Shown here one piece after another: positions 56,832 to 64,000 of a DNA stretch of 64,000 nucleotides. Numbering within the stretch: the stretch's first letter is position 1; each line of letters starts with the position of its first letter. This DNA comes from Ktedonobacteraceae bacterium (GTDB taxonomy: Bacteria > Chloroflexota > Ktedonobacteria > Ktedonobacterales > Ktedonobacteraceae): contig DASRBN010000006.1 of NCBI GenBank assembly GCA_035653615.1, positions 1 through 64,000 of the forward strand, in the 5' to 3' direction. Below the pieces are notes generated by a model, which was not told the origin of the DNA, ran no database searches, and worked only from the letters and a program-made list of their open reading frames with translations. Made by a program: the position numbers and the translations under genes.

Positions 56832-58565
56832 CTAGAAAGCGTTATGAGGGGTGTCATGAAAAGGTTCTACCATGTCATCCTGAGCGGAGTGAGGAAGCTT
56901 GACCCAAAATGTACTTCCCTCTCCAACTACTGATTCTACCCATACCTGCCCGTCCATCAGTTCGGCTGCTTTCTTTACAGCAACCAGGCCTATGCCTGTC
57001 CCCGGGTACTGTTCCTTGTTCTGGAGCCGTTGGAACATCGTAAAGATTCGGTCATAATCCTGGGGAGCGATGCCAATGCCATTATCCGCGACTCCGATGA
57101 TCACATAGTGGGGTTCTACTTTATACTTTACTCTGATTTGTGGTGGAATTCCCGGACGGCGGTAGGTGAGCGCATTGCTAAGCAAGTTCATAAAAATTTG
57201 GCGCAAGAGTCCCGGGTCGCCCCCAATCGTAGGAAGGTCCTCAGGTATAAAGATCTTTGCCTGTGCTCCATCAAGAAGCACCTGAAGTTCTTGCGCCAGG
57301 TCGTGTAGCAGTTCATGTAGCGCAATGGGCTTAAGAGAGATCGTCTGATTGCCAACGGGTGGATATTCAAGCAAGTTGCTTATGAATACCTTCATTTGCT
57401 TAGCGGCCTCGAGAATATGCTTGATGTACGATTGGTCTTGAGGATTAGAGCTGATCTGATTATCGAGAGCAAGAAGCTCGGCGAAGCGGCTAATGATGCT
57501 GAGTGGTATGCTTAGATCATGGACCAATGTATAAACAGAAGTCTCTAGCTGCTGATGTGCCTGCTGTAAAGCCGCGAATCGGCTCTCTCCATTCATTTTA
57601 TAGGCATCGGCTTCCTTGATCGTCAGCCACAAAGATGCTATTTGCGCAAGGAATTCGCAGGCTATTCGTGTTTCGTATGGAACTAATTTTGACGATTGAT
57701 GATAACAGGCTATCAGCCCCCAGAGCGTGTCTTCTTGCCGCAAGGCGAAGCACATTGAGGCTGCAGCATCCAAACTCCTGAGATAGGCTCTATAGAGAGG
57801 AGAGGCACTTTTTAGCACAGCTAAACGCAGGTCTAAGGGCCGGCCTGTTTCGCCCTGGGTGCCGGGAAGGATAGCAGCAGGCGAACAATTCACATCGGCT
57901 ATGTAGTGGGGCGAATCGAGACAGGAGAGTTCACCAACCTGTTCCGGGAAGTTGGATGCGGGAATGCGCAGGCCAGGGTAGGAAGGGAGACCGGACAATC
58001 TTGCCTCAGCGACGACCTCGCTATTCTTCTCCTTATCAAATTGATAGATCATGACCCTATCAAAACCACTGGTGGCCCGCATTTCCTCGGCTGTGATCTG
58101 AAGGAGTTGGAGGAGACCTGGAGCATGTTGTAGTTTTGCTACAGAAGCCTGCAGGCGTTGGTAAAGATGCGAAAAAGAAGTCCATTCTCTTATGAAAGGT
58201 TCTAACTCAAGGATCAGACCGGCATCTGTCCGGTGTACAATGCCGTCAAAGAAAACGTAATCTTTCTCGCGTACTTTTACCTGCAATTTCAGGGGGTTGA
58301 TTAACCAGAGGTCTTCCTGCCATAAGGAATTTTTGAGTTGCGCGAGCTGGGAAGCTTCTACTAGAGTATCAAGGCGTTTATTGAGCAATGCCTGGGGAGA
58401 AATATCGAGAATATCCCCTGTATTATTGCTGACGTGCAGGATAGTGAATTCGGGTTCCTTTAGAAGGAATAGGATCCCGTGAGGCTGAATAGAGCCAGAA
58501 GGAACAATGTGTTCGCTTTCGCCACGCGTGCGACCATCCTGCTTGACAAGTCCAAATTGCTTCAT
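56832..58565 (-). CDS. Phytochrome-like histidine kinase lacking chromophore residues
   Basis: The 577-residue protein has the phytochrome N-terminal PAS (GSIQPHGILFLL), a GAF domain with a PAS(N)FP version of PASDIP and LWGLIACYHQ, and a histidine kinase (LVHDLSIPL H-box near residue 350; ATP-binding domain with DNGIGIAP and GTGIGLVAVKK). There is no PHY domain between GAF and kinase. The N-terminal biliverdin-binding Cys is absent, the conserved His of the SPVH motif is Tyr (SPLY), and PASDIP reads PASNFP. A light-sensing role is therefore doubtful. A motif B promoter lies upstream. Confidence 0.85.
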   Translation of the reverse strand: MKQFGLVKQDGRTRGESEHIVPSGSIQPHGILFLLKEPEFTILHVSNNTGDILDISPQALLNKRLDTLVEASQLAQLKNSLWQEDLWLINPLKLQVKVREKDYVFFDGIVHRTDAGLILELEPFIREWTSFSHLYQRLQASVAKLQHAPGLLQLLQITAEEMRATSGFDRVMIYQFDKEKNSEVVAEARLSGLPSYPGLRIPASNFPEQVGELSCLDSPHYIADVNCSPAAILPGTQGETGRPLDLRLAVLKSASPLYRAYLRSLDAAASMCFALRQEDTLWGLIACYHQSSKLVPYETRIACEFLAQIASLWLTIKEADAYKMNGESRFAALQQAHQQLETSVYTLVHDLSIPLSIISRFAELLALDNQISSNPQDQSYIKHILEAAKQMKVFISNLLEYPPVGNQTISLKPIALHELLHDLAQELQVLLDGAQAKIFIPEDLPTIGGDPGLLRQIFMNLLSNALTYRRPGIPPQIRVKYKVEPHYVIIGVADNGIGIAPQDYDRIFTMFQRLQNKEQYPGTGIGLVAVKKAAELMDGQVWVESVVGEGSTFWVKLPHSAQDDMVEPFHDTPHNAF

Positions 58566-58591
58566 TGCTTCTCATCCCCTCTTTTCTATGT

Positions 58592-58637
58592 AGTATAAGA
58601 TGAAGGCGTTATGAAAATGTTATAGGCATTGTTATTG
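58592..58637 (-). promoter_or_regulatory. Motif B promoter of the histidine kinase gene
   Basis: Reading the minus strand, CAATAACA (58637-58630), CTATAACA (58625-58618) and TCATAACG (58614-58607) repeat at 12 and 11 bases, and TATACT occupies 58597-58592. It overlaps the end of the DUF1269/DUF1254 gene (stop at 58632). Confidence 0.68.
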
Positions 58638-60497
58638 TTGCATTCTTCTCCTCTGTCTCCGCGAGGTTAACTGGGACAGCACTTCCAGCGCCGGCGGCTC
58701 CCAGGTCTGCTCCACGATTGCGCGTCCGGGCAGGTAGGCGCGCAGGATCAGGTTGAATGGTCCTCTGGATGCGGGCAGCCAGTTGGATAGCTGGTCATTT
58801 TCCGGCGGTTCGTGCTGGATAAAAAAGGTGAGCCCGCCGTCAGGGTCATATACTAATCCCGGTGTGCGGCTGCCAATCGAGTACCGGTCGAGCGAATTGT
58901 TTACGAGATGATGATCCGCGCTATACATAGTGATCGACCAGAAGGCTTCTACCTCTGGCAGTCCCCGTGGAGCGAAGCGCAGGCAGTAGCCACAGGTTCC
59001 GGTGAGCGGCCGGTCGTCGCTATCTCTTTCGGCAATGAGATTGACGGCTTCTTGTAGATCAAGAGCGATGATGGCATCCGCGCACTGGAGGGCTGCGCGC
59101 GTGATGAAATCATCATGCAGGCCGGCCTGCCCCAATGCCGGTGGAGGATAGCGCCAGCCATTCACCCGCTTGCCAGGTCGCTCCTGGTTGGCTACTGCTT
59201 CGATAAACTGCTGCCCGCTTGCCGCCGCTCGCACCAGTCCTCTCCTGCTGCCTGTATCGAGGCGCTCGACTTGCTGATTGGGGCCAACACCAATGGTAGC
59301 GAACAATTTGAGCAGGGCGGCGTGCCGCGCCGGTGGTGGTTCCTCTGTCATCGCCCGGTTCATGGTCTTCCAGACTGCCAGCGCGTCGGACCTGGTGTCG
59401 AATGGCTGCCAGACGTCAGGGCTCTCCGGTGCCAGAACGTGTGGCCGCTTCCAGAGGCTGAGGGGGGTTAACCGGTAGAGCTTCTGGATCTCCTGCACCT
59501 GGGCTATATCCTCGGGCCCATCAACCTGTGTGCGCCCGAAAACGAGGACGGTTGGAGTGCGTGAAGGTTGAAGCACATTTACATCAGGGGGCAGACGACC
59601 TTGCCAGCTGGGACCGGTGATGGCGTAGTGCCCCGCATGTTGCCCGGTACTGCGCGTGCCGATATAGGCGAAATTGTCGGCGTCGAGCGAGGCCAGTTGA
59701 AAGACGTAGTAGCGCTGACCCATGTCGGGGTGCGAGAGGATAACGGGCTCGTCGCGGACATTCACCCAGGCGATGGAGTACATGATGTCATTGTCGGGTG
59801 AACCTCTTTCGGGATACATCGTGCTGGGCAAGGCTTCCGCGTGCCAGAAGTGATTAAGGGCGACATATGGAGCCCTTTCGCCAGCGGGCTGGCAGACCCA
59901 TTGCCAGCGTAGTTGGGGAAGAAGTACCCAGGGGAAGCCATAGATGTAGGCCTGCAGACCTAACGTATAGGCGTATTCCTCGCGCCAGTCGATTAAAATC
60001 TCTGTCCGGGAACTTTCCCAGAAGGATTCGCAGAGGAGCTTTTCTTGCTCTGGGGACAGGTCGGTCGAAATGAACTCGAACGGCATTCCTTTGACCGGAG
60101 CGATGATTTTTTCGATCACAGACCCGTTTGTTATCAGGAACAGAGCCGAAGTTCCCTCCATAATCTGGTTGCGCACTCGTTTAGTAAAGCGCTCGTCGAT
60201 GCCATAGCGGGCAAATTGTACGCTGAGGGCGCGGATGGCGGCGCACGTTGCTGTGCCGAAGAAGGGGACGGCGAATAACAAACCTACAAGCAATCCCCAG
60301 AATGCGCCACTCAATGCGCCGTCGTCACACAAAGGACTGAGTTGTTTGATGCGGGGCATTCTGGAGCCGAGGGGCCAGGTGAGGATGGCTCCGTCTTCAA
60401 TCTGGATCAGGTGTTGCTCTTGCAGTTTCCGTAGCGAACGAAGCATATACGCTGCCCCTTCGGCCCTTGGAAATTCGAGGATGCTGAATGTGATCAT
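58632..60497 (-). CDS. DUF1269-DUF1254-DUF1214 fusion protein
   Basis: The 621 residues start with a ~165-residue DUF1269-like domain (GAFWGLLVGLLFAVPFFG, GIDERFTKRVRNQIMEGTSALFLI), the same fold as the neighbour at 60592. After a linker, a ~450-residue DUF1254/DUF1214-like region follows (YTLGLQAYIYGFPWVLLPQLR, NDIMYSIAWVNVRDEPVILSHPDMGQRYYVFQL, TGTCGYCLRFAPRGLPEVEAFWSITMYSADHHLV). These domains are usually separate. No signal peptide precedes the first domain, so the GLLVGLLFAVPFFG segment would be the only membrane contact. Function is unknown. About 94 bases, with a repeat unit, separate it from the upstream gene. Confidence 0.82.
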   Translation of the reverse strand: MITFSILEFPRAEGAAYMLRSLRKLQEQHLIQIEDGAILTWPLGSRMPRIKQLSPLCDDGALSGAFWGLLVGLLFAVPFFGTATCAAIRALSVQFARYGIDERFTKRVRNQIMEGTSALFLITNGSVIEKIIAPVKGMPFEFISTDLSPEQEKLLCESFWESSRTEILIDWREEYAYTLGLQAYIYGFPWVLLPQLRWQWVCQPAGERAPYVALNHFWHAEALPSTMYPERGSPDNDIMYSIAWVNVRDEPVILSHPDMGQRYYVFQLASLDADNFAYIGTRSTGQHAGHYAITGPSWQGRLPPDVNVLQPSRTPTVLVFGRTQVDGPEDIAQVQEIQKLYRLTPLSLWKRPHVLAPESPDVWQPFDTRSDALAVWKTMNRAMTEEPPPARHAALLKLFATIGVGPNQQVERLDTGSRRGLVRAAASGQQFIEAVANQERPGKRVNGWRYPPPALGQAGLHDDFITRAALQCADAIIALDLQEAVNLIAERDSDDRPLTGTCGYCLRFAPRGLPEVEAFWSITMYSADHHLVNNSLDRYSIGSRTPGLVYDPDGGLTFFIQHEPPENDQLSNWLPASRGPFNLILRAYLPGRAIVEQTWEPPALEVLSQLTSRRQRRRMQQ

Positions 60498-60591
60498 GAT
60501 TACTGGCCCCTCTGGCTACTACTAAAATCACATACCCGCAGCATGTCTTTCTGAGCGAAGTGAAGAATCCCTCACGCGCCAACTTGTCTTC

Positions 60592-61089
60592 CTACGACAT
60601 GCTTTCTTCCATGAAGGATTTGAGCAGGAGGCTTTCTTGCTGCGGGGAGAGGCTGGTCGATATGATCTCGAGAGGTGTGCCTTTTAGAGCCGTCATGAGT
60701 CTATCCAGGGCCGCCTCACCTGTGAGCAGGAACAAGGCCGAGGTTCCTTCACCAATCGCGCTGCGTAACTGATTGATGAACTGCTCGTCGATGCCGTAGA
60801 GGGCAAAATGCGTGGTGAGGGTGCTGATGGTGAGGCCGGTTTCCTCGCCAAAGAAAGGAACCGCGAACAGCAGACCCACAAAGAGCCCCCAGAACGTCTC
60901 GCTCAGGATATGTTGCCCGGCCAACTGGGGGAGCCGTTTGATGCTGGGCTTCTCAGATCCTCGCGGCCAGGTGAGCATGACCCCGTCCTCGATCTGGATC
61001 AAGCATTGCTGCTGGAGCTTCTGTACTATTGGGGATATGTTCTCGGCTGCTTCCGCGATTGGAAACGTGAGGACGGCGAATACTGTCAT
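60592..61089 (-). CDS. DUF1269-family protein
   Basis: 165 residues, a stand-alone version of the N-terminal domain of the neighbouring fusion. Shared features are FPIAEAAENISPIVQKL, QQQCLIQIEDGVMLTWP, ETFWGLFVGLLFAVPFFGEE (glycine-rich hydrophobic hairpin), GIDEQFINQLRSAIGEGTSALFLL and the end LSPQQESLLLKSF. The family is usually a membrane-associated protein of unknown role. The motif B promoter at 61237-61282 likely reads through this gene and the fusion gene. Confidence 0.82.
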   Translation of the reverse strand: MTVFAVLTFPIAEAAENISPIVQKLQQQCLIQIEDGVMLTWPRGSEKPSIKRLPQLAGQHILSETFWGLFVGLLFAVPFFGEETGLTISTLTTHFALYGIDEQFINQLRSAIGEGTSALFLLTGEAALDRLMTALKGTPLEIISTSLSPQQESLLLKSFMEESMS

Positions 61090-61236
61090 GGTTGCTCACT
61101 CCTTCCGCGTTGTCCGTCTGCCTGTCCTGCTACTCCATCTTGCGCGAAGTTTTCCAACTCCTCATGCTGTATGTGGCCGGCCGTTCACCACGCCTCTAGA
61201 AGATGTTCGCCGGCTCGCTTCACCCTCTCTGCTACC

Positions 61237-61282
61237 AGTATAGGGAGGATTGATCATGAAAACGTTATGAGTATCGTCATCG
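61237..61282 (-). promoter_or_regulatory. Motif B promoter of the DUF1269 gene
   Basis: Reading the minus strand, CGATGACG (61282-61275), TCATAACG (61270-61263) and TCATGATC (61259-61252) repeat at 12 and 11 bases, and TATACT occupies 61242-61237. Leader to 61089 about 145 bases. Confidence 0.68.
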
Positions 61283-61424
61283 TCAAGAGTATTCCCGGCC
61301 TATACCATTTCTATACCAGGTGGGCAATAGCATTGTGTCGCTTCTTACACTAAACTGGTGCGCGGGACGGGTCGCTGATTGTCGAGGCAGATCGTGTTTT
61401 TATTCTTTTCTGATGATGGACGCG

Positions 61425-61470
61425 GGCCGATCAATCGGCGCTGGGCGCGATCAATCGGCCCCTACGGCGA
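61425..61470. repeat. GGGCCGATCAATCGGC dispersed repeat
   Basis: GGGCCGATCAATCGGCGC with a second CGATCAATCGGCCCCTACGG matches 21180-21232. It sits about 30 bases before the 61503 gene start. Confidence 0.6.
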
Positions 61471-61502
61471 AGCCGTGGGCCTGTCCTTGGGAAGGTTGAA
61501 TC

Positions 61503-61988
61503 ATGTTTGAACGCAAATGGGAGAAGCACACGGAGGACAAACAAGTAGGGCGTTCTGCAAGGCGTACCCGGTTCGTTATCTTGCGCTTGCTCCGTTCACC
61601 AATAGCGTGGATAGGGCTGGTAGTAATCACTGTCATGCTGGTAATTGCCCTGGCGGTTCAGCTGAAGGCGCCTGTTCCTGCTGATACATTCATGCAATCG
61701 GTGGTTGAGCGAGATGGCAGTCTGGGCTGGCACCAGCTCTGTCCAACCTTGCAGGTGCAGATACCACTCTCAGTGCTTGCCAACCAGGTGCAGGAGGAGC
61801 GCGCTGCCGAGGCCAGGGAGGGTTTGAGCCTTAAGGTAGACTTTGTTGGCGCCCATGCGCGGCCAGATGGGGGAGAGATTCGCGTCTATGTGATCACGGC
61901 GCACCGGCGCGATGGGTGGGTCGGGATGCGCACGTACATTGTATATACGCAAGCCAGCGGCTGTGTTGAGGATGTGAAGAACTTCTAA
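61503..61988 (+). CDS. Membrane-anchored protein, paralogue of 43393
   Basis: 161 residues: a basic N-terminus, a transmembrane helix near 32-55 (IAWIGLVVITVMLVIALAV) and the same extracytoplasmic domain as 43393 (LGWHQLCPTLQVQIPLSVLANQVQEER, TYIVYTQASGCVEDVKNF). The membrane helix and start differ while the domain is well conserved, as expected of paralogues. GGGAAGGTTGAATC precedes the ATG. No clear motif B promoter lies upstream; a dispersed repeat does. Confidence 0.75.
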   Translation: MFERKWEKHTEDKQVGRSARRTRFVILRLLRSPIAWIGLVVITVMLVIALAVQLKAPVPADTFMQSVVERDGSLGWHQLCPTLQVQIPLSVLANQVQEERAAEAREGLSLKVDFVGAHARPDGGEIRVYVITAHRRDGWVGMRTYIVYTQASGCVEDVKNF

Positions 61989-62235
61989 ATGCCCTTGAAA
62001 GCTTGTAACGCCAGAGCTTCTTCCCCTTTCGTTCCTCAGGGCTAAAGGCGACGAGCAGTTCTGTGCTACGCCTCCAGCTATATGCACAAGGATATGAATG
62101 GCTCCGATATGTGCTCGACACCCCCAACTATAGCATGTGCATTGGGATATGCCATCACGCGCCGAAGTGATTGTTTTCTCCCCCATTTTGGGGTTGCTGC
62201 CTGACTCAGGAAAGAGAGCAAGAGGCGCTCACCTG

Positions 62236-63183
62236 TCAGCGGCCTGCCGCGACAGGCTGGCGTGGCCCTGGCAGCGGAGCTTTCCCGGCGTGAATACGGC
62301 CATATGCTCTCAAATAGGCGCATTCCTCTTCGCTCAGCGGGCCTTTTTGCATAGCCGCCAGGGCCTGATCTACTTCGGCGCGGTTTCTTACGCCTGTCAG
62401 TACGACATCCACATAGGGGTTGGAGAGCGCGAAGCGGTAGCAGTCAGGGATGGTAGGCACGTAGTGATCTGCCGGATAACCCCGCGGTGGAATATGAAAG
62501 AAGTTGTTCGCCTCGTGCGCAACATTGAAGGCGACAATGCCAGGGTCGCGCGCTTTATCTCCCGTGAGATGAGGGAAGATGTCTTGTTCCACACCGGTAT
62601 GGGAGAGGTTATAGCGGAGCATCAGCACATCGAGTTTCGCCATCGACCTGTGGGCCGCCTGGCGCGAGTGGAACGAGCAACCGACAAATCGTACCAGGCC
62701 GCGACTCAGTAGCTCCTCATTCACCTTGTGGGCCTGCGCCATCAGCATAGCGGCCTGGTTGCGACGGTATGCGCGCGCGATACTGCCGCCTGCTTTCAGT
62801 TGATTAGCAGCCTCTATCAGCGAATCACAGTCGCTGTTATCGGTGATCCAGCCCCAGTGAAAGATGTCAATATAATCGACGCCTAGCTCGCCGAATTGAT
62901 CCATCAGGATGGCCGGAATCTTATCCGGGTCGTTGACATAGCTCACTGTTGCCAGGATCACCCTGTCTCGTACTGAGGAACCCATGCCGCATAACGTGCG
63001 GAGGGCGGCAGCTGATTTTCGATACGAGAAGTGATGGAGGTCGGAGGAAAAGAAAAAGTAGTTGATACCCTGCTCAAAAGCGTACAGGAGATCGCTGCTT
63101 TCAATTCCCCAGCCGCCTCCTATGCCCAGAGGGCTGGCCTGCAGACCGGTCTTTCCGAGTTGCCTGGTAGTAAATCCGCTCAT
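62236..63183 (-). CDS. Aldo-keto-reductase-like protein with degenerate active site
   Basis: 315 residues with the AKR frame (TRQLGKTGLQASPLGIGGGWG at the start, DYIDIFHWGWITD, LVRFVGCSFHSR, YNLSHTG, VDVVLTGVRNRAEVDQAL), but the catalytic residues differ. The segment normally FDTAxxYG reads FFFSSDLHHFSY, so the Asp and Tyr are absent, and the Lys in the usual TK motif reads TV. The His position is uncertain. It may be a non-catalytic or binding member of the family. The gene is on the minus strand and precedes the small membrane protein and zinc-ribbon genes. Confidence 0.78.
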   Translation of the reverse strand: MSGFTTRQLGKTGLQASPLGIGGGWGIESSDLLYAFEQGINYFFFSSDLHHFSYRKSAAALRTLCGMGSSVRDRVILATVSYVNDPDKIPAILMDQFGELGVDYIDIFHWGWITDNSDCDSLIEAANQLKAGGSIARAYRRNQAAMLMAQAHKVNEELLSRGLVRFVGCSFHSRQAAHRSMAKLDVLMLRYNLSHTGVEQDIFPHLTGDKARDPGIVAFNVAHEANNFFHIPPRGYPADHYVPTIPDCYRFALSNPYVDVVLTGVRNRAEVDQALAAMQKGPLSEEECAYLRAYGRIHAGKAPLPGPRQPVAAGR

Positions 63184-63226
63184 AACCCCTCCTTTCTATT
63201 TACCGGTGGGCGTCCTATTTACGGCT

Positions 63227-63412
63227 TTACGACAGCCTTCGAGGGCTGGGCCAGCGTCCCGAAAGAAACAGCAGGCCAAAGCTGACGAGAACGGTGACGG
63301 AAACAAGGCCGATAATCAAGGCTCGTTCACCCGCGACGAACCACAAGAAAACCGGGATAGCCACCGCGAGAACCAGAAAGAGCAGGCCAATAAGCCGGGC
63401 AGTTGTCATCAT
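63227..63412 (-). CDS. Small two-helix membrane protein
   Basis: From ATG 63412 (AAGGAGG 7 bases upstream) the product is 61 residues with two transmembrane helices (LIGLLFLVLAVAIPVFLWFV and LIIGLVSVTVLVSFGLLFL) and a basic end WPSPRRLS. A longer in-frame start at 63520 would lie inside the zinc-ribbon gene and lacks a ribosome-binding site, so it is rejected. Function unknown. Confidence 0.65.
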   Translation of the reverse strand: MMTTARLIGLLFLVLAVAIPVFLWFVAGERALIIGLVSVTVLVSFGLLFLSGRWPSPRRLS

Positions 63413-63450
63413 AGAAAAAACCTCCTTCCTCGTTATTTCAACTGCCTGAT

Positions 63451-63672
63451 TCAAGCGAACCGGTAGGGTTCTTTGGCGTAAAAGGTCGTATAACCACAGT
63501 TGGGGCAGACTAATGCCCATAGTTCACTATCCGAATGGGTTATGCCGGGTACAAAAGATGACCCCGGTTTGTGTACCCGCGTGCTGCTAATTCCCTCCGC
63601 TACGACCCGCATCGTGCCGCATTCCGGGCAGGATGTGGGTGTTGGAGGCTGTCGCTGTTGTTCGTTTGCCAT
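63451..63672 (-). CDS. Small zinc-ribbon protein
   Basis: 73 residues with two cysteine pairs, CPECG near residue 15 and CPNCG near residue 56, spaced as in a rubredoxin-like or zinc-ribbon fold (C-x2-C ... C-x2-C). The central part is aromatic (SELWALVCPNCGYTTFYAKEPYRFA). AGGAGCA precedes the ATG. It could be an RNA-polymerase-type or general zinc-ribbon protein; no partner is identified. Confidence 0.75.
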   Translation of the reverse strand: MANEQQRQPPTPTSCPECGTMRVVAEGISSTRVHKPGSSFVPGITHSDSELWALVCPNCGYTTFYAKEPYRFA

Positions 63673-63753
63673 GTACTGCTCCTTTTTGCTATCTGGATCG
63701 AGCCGACCATGCAGGAAAGAGCATGATCGACCTCTACAACTTTTTTTATACCA

Positions 63754-64000
63754 TTACACTATAGTCCACCACAATACAATGCAAAGGGTGGTACAGGCTA
63801 TATGGGCGATGATGGCGGCCCAGGTTGAGTAGCGCTGGCGTAGCCAGCCGAATGCCAGACCTGATACGAAGACAAGGGCAATTGCCGGTGAGAGGCCGTA
63901 CTGACTGTGCAGGGCCGTGTAGAGCAGGGTTGTGGGCAGCAGACCAAAGGTTGGCTGCAGGAGACCGCGAAACAGGATTTCCTGCCCTATTCCCGCCACC
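63754..64000 (-). CDS. CPBP-family intramembrane protease, C-terminal part (cut by window edge)
   Basis: The minus-strand frame runs from the window edge to the stop at 63754, giving 81 residues with two or three hydrophobic helices. It contains QEILFRGLLQPTF, with the glutamate and arginine of the EExxxR motif of CPBP (CAAX-type) proteases, and a second HSQYGLSP near residue 31. The N-terminal helices lie beyond the window. The family acts in membrane-protein maturation or bacteriocin immunity; the precise role here is unknown. Confidence 0.82.
   Translation of the reverse strand, partial: VAGIGQEILFRGLLQPTFGLLPTTLLYTALHSQYGLSPAIALVFVSGLAFGWLRQRYSTWAAIIAHIACTTLCIVLWWTIV

Noticed and set aside
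59115-59471. Plus-strand open frame within the DUF1254 region
   Set aside because: It is antisense to a long conserved gene, without similarity or a ribosome-binding site, so it is treated as a shadow frame.

Overview
The window looks like a chromosomal segment of a Ktedonobacteria-type Chloroflexota bacterium (compare Ktedonobacter, Dictyobacter, Thermogemmatispora). That placement is inferred from very large STAND-ATPase LuxR regulators carrying a GSFTARK-type N-terminal domain, several small families I associate with this group, short dispersed repeats ending in GAATGACATGC in many intergenic gaps, and moderate-to-high GC. No rRNA, tRNA, CRISPR array, transposase or phage gene was seen.

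Layout. 1-14.8 kb: start of an ECF sigma gene, a ferredoxin/ferredoxin reductase/cytochrome P450 operon, a cytosolic Ser/Thr kinase, a lipoprotein, a 1032-residue LuxR regulator, an SCP2-like protein overlapping a glycogen-debranching-type glucosidase, and small proteins. 14.9-19.4 kb: a dTMP-kinase-like gene, then a secreted PQQ-type propeller and an exported GH5 glycosidase. 19.7-28.6 kb (minus strand): lacI, an Opp-type binding lipoprotein, two permeases, two ATPases and a GH1 beta-glucosidase, probably one oligosaccharide-uptake operon. 29-44.3 kb: a cell-envelope block with a clan GH-A-like protein, a GtrA flippase, a processive GT2, a GT39-like transferase, a zinc-ribbon protein with external beta repeats, a polyprenyl-phosphate mannose synthase fused to the same repeats, a PP2C phosphatase, two orphan winged-helix proteins, a second GH5 and an ECF sigma factor. 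44.5-64 kb: GH38 alpha-mannosidase, ArsR, a LuxR/BTAD regulator pair, two tandem NarL regulators, two odd helical-repeat proteins, a degenerate phytochrome-like kinase, two DUF1269 proteins (one fused to DUF1254/DUF1214), an aldo-keto-reductase-like protein, small membrane and zinc proteins, and a partial CPBP protease.

Regulation. Two promoter families emerge from direct reading. Motif A (eight sites, 0.4-14.3 kb) has a CAGTGTGTTT block, usually an AGCATG block, and a TAnAnT -10 box starting 40-41 bases after the motif starts. Motif B (nine sites, 15.7-61.3 kb) is a triple direct repeat resembling TCATAACG with start-to-start spacings of 12 and then 11 bases, followed 16-18 bases later by an ATACT-like -10. 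This is the architecture of PhoB/OmpR-activated promoters. Motif B precedes most of the envelope genes, an ECF sigma gene, a winged-helix gene, arsR and the histidine kinase. I infer a shared regulon that controls a surface-glycan or glycoprotein system. The repeat-tethered mannosyl-phosphate synthase and this regulon are the best candidates for something undescribed.
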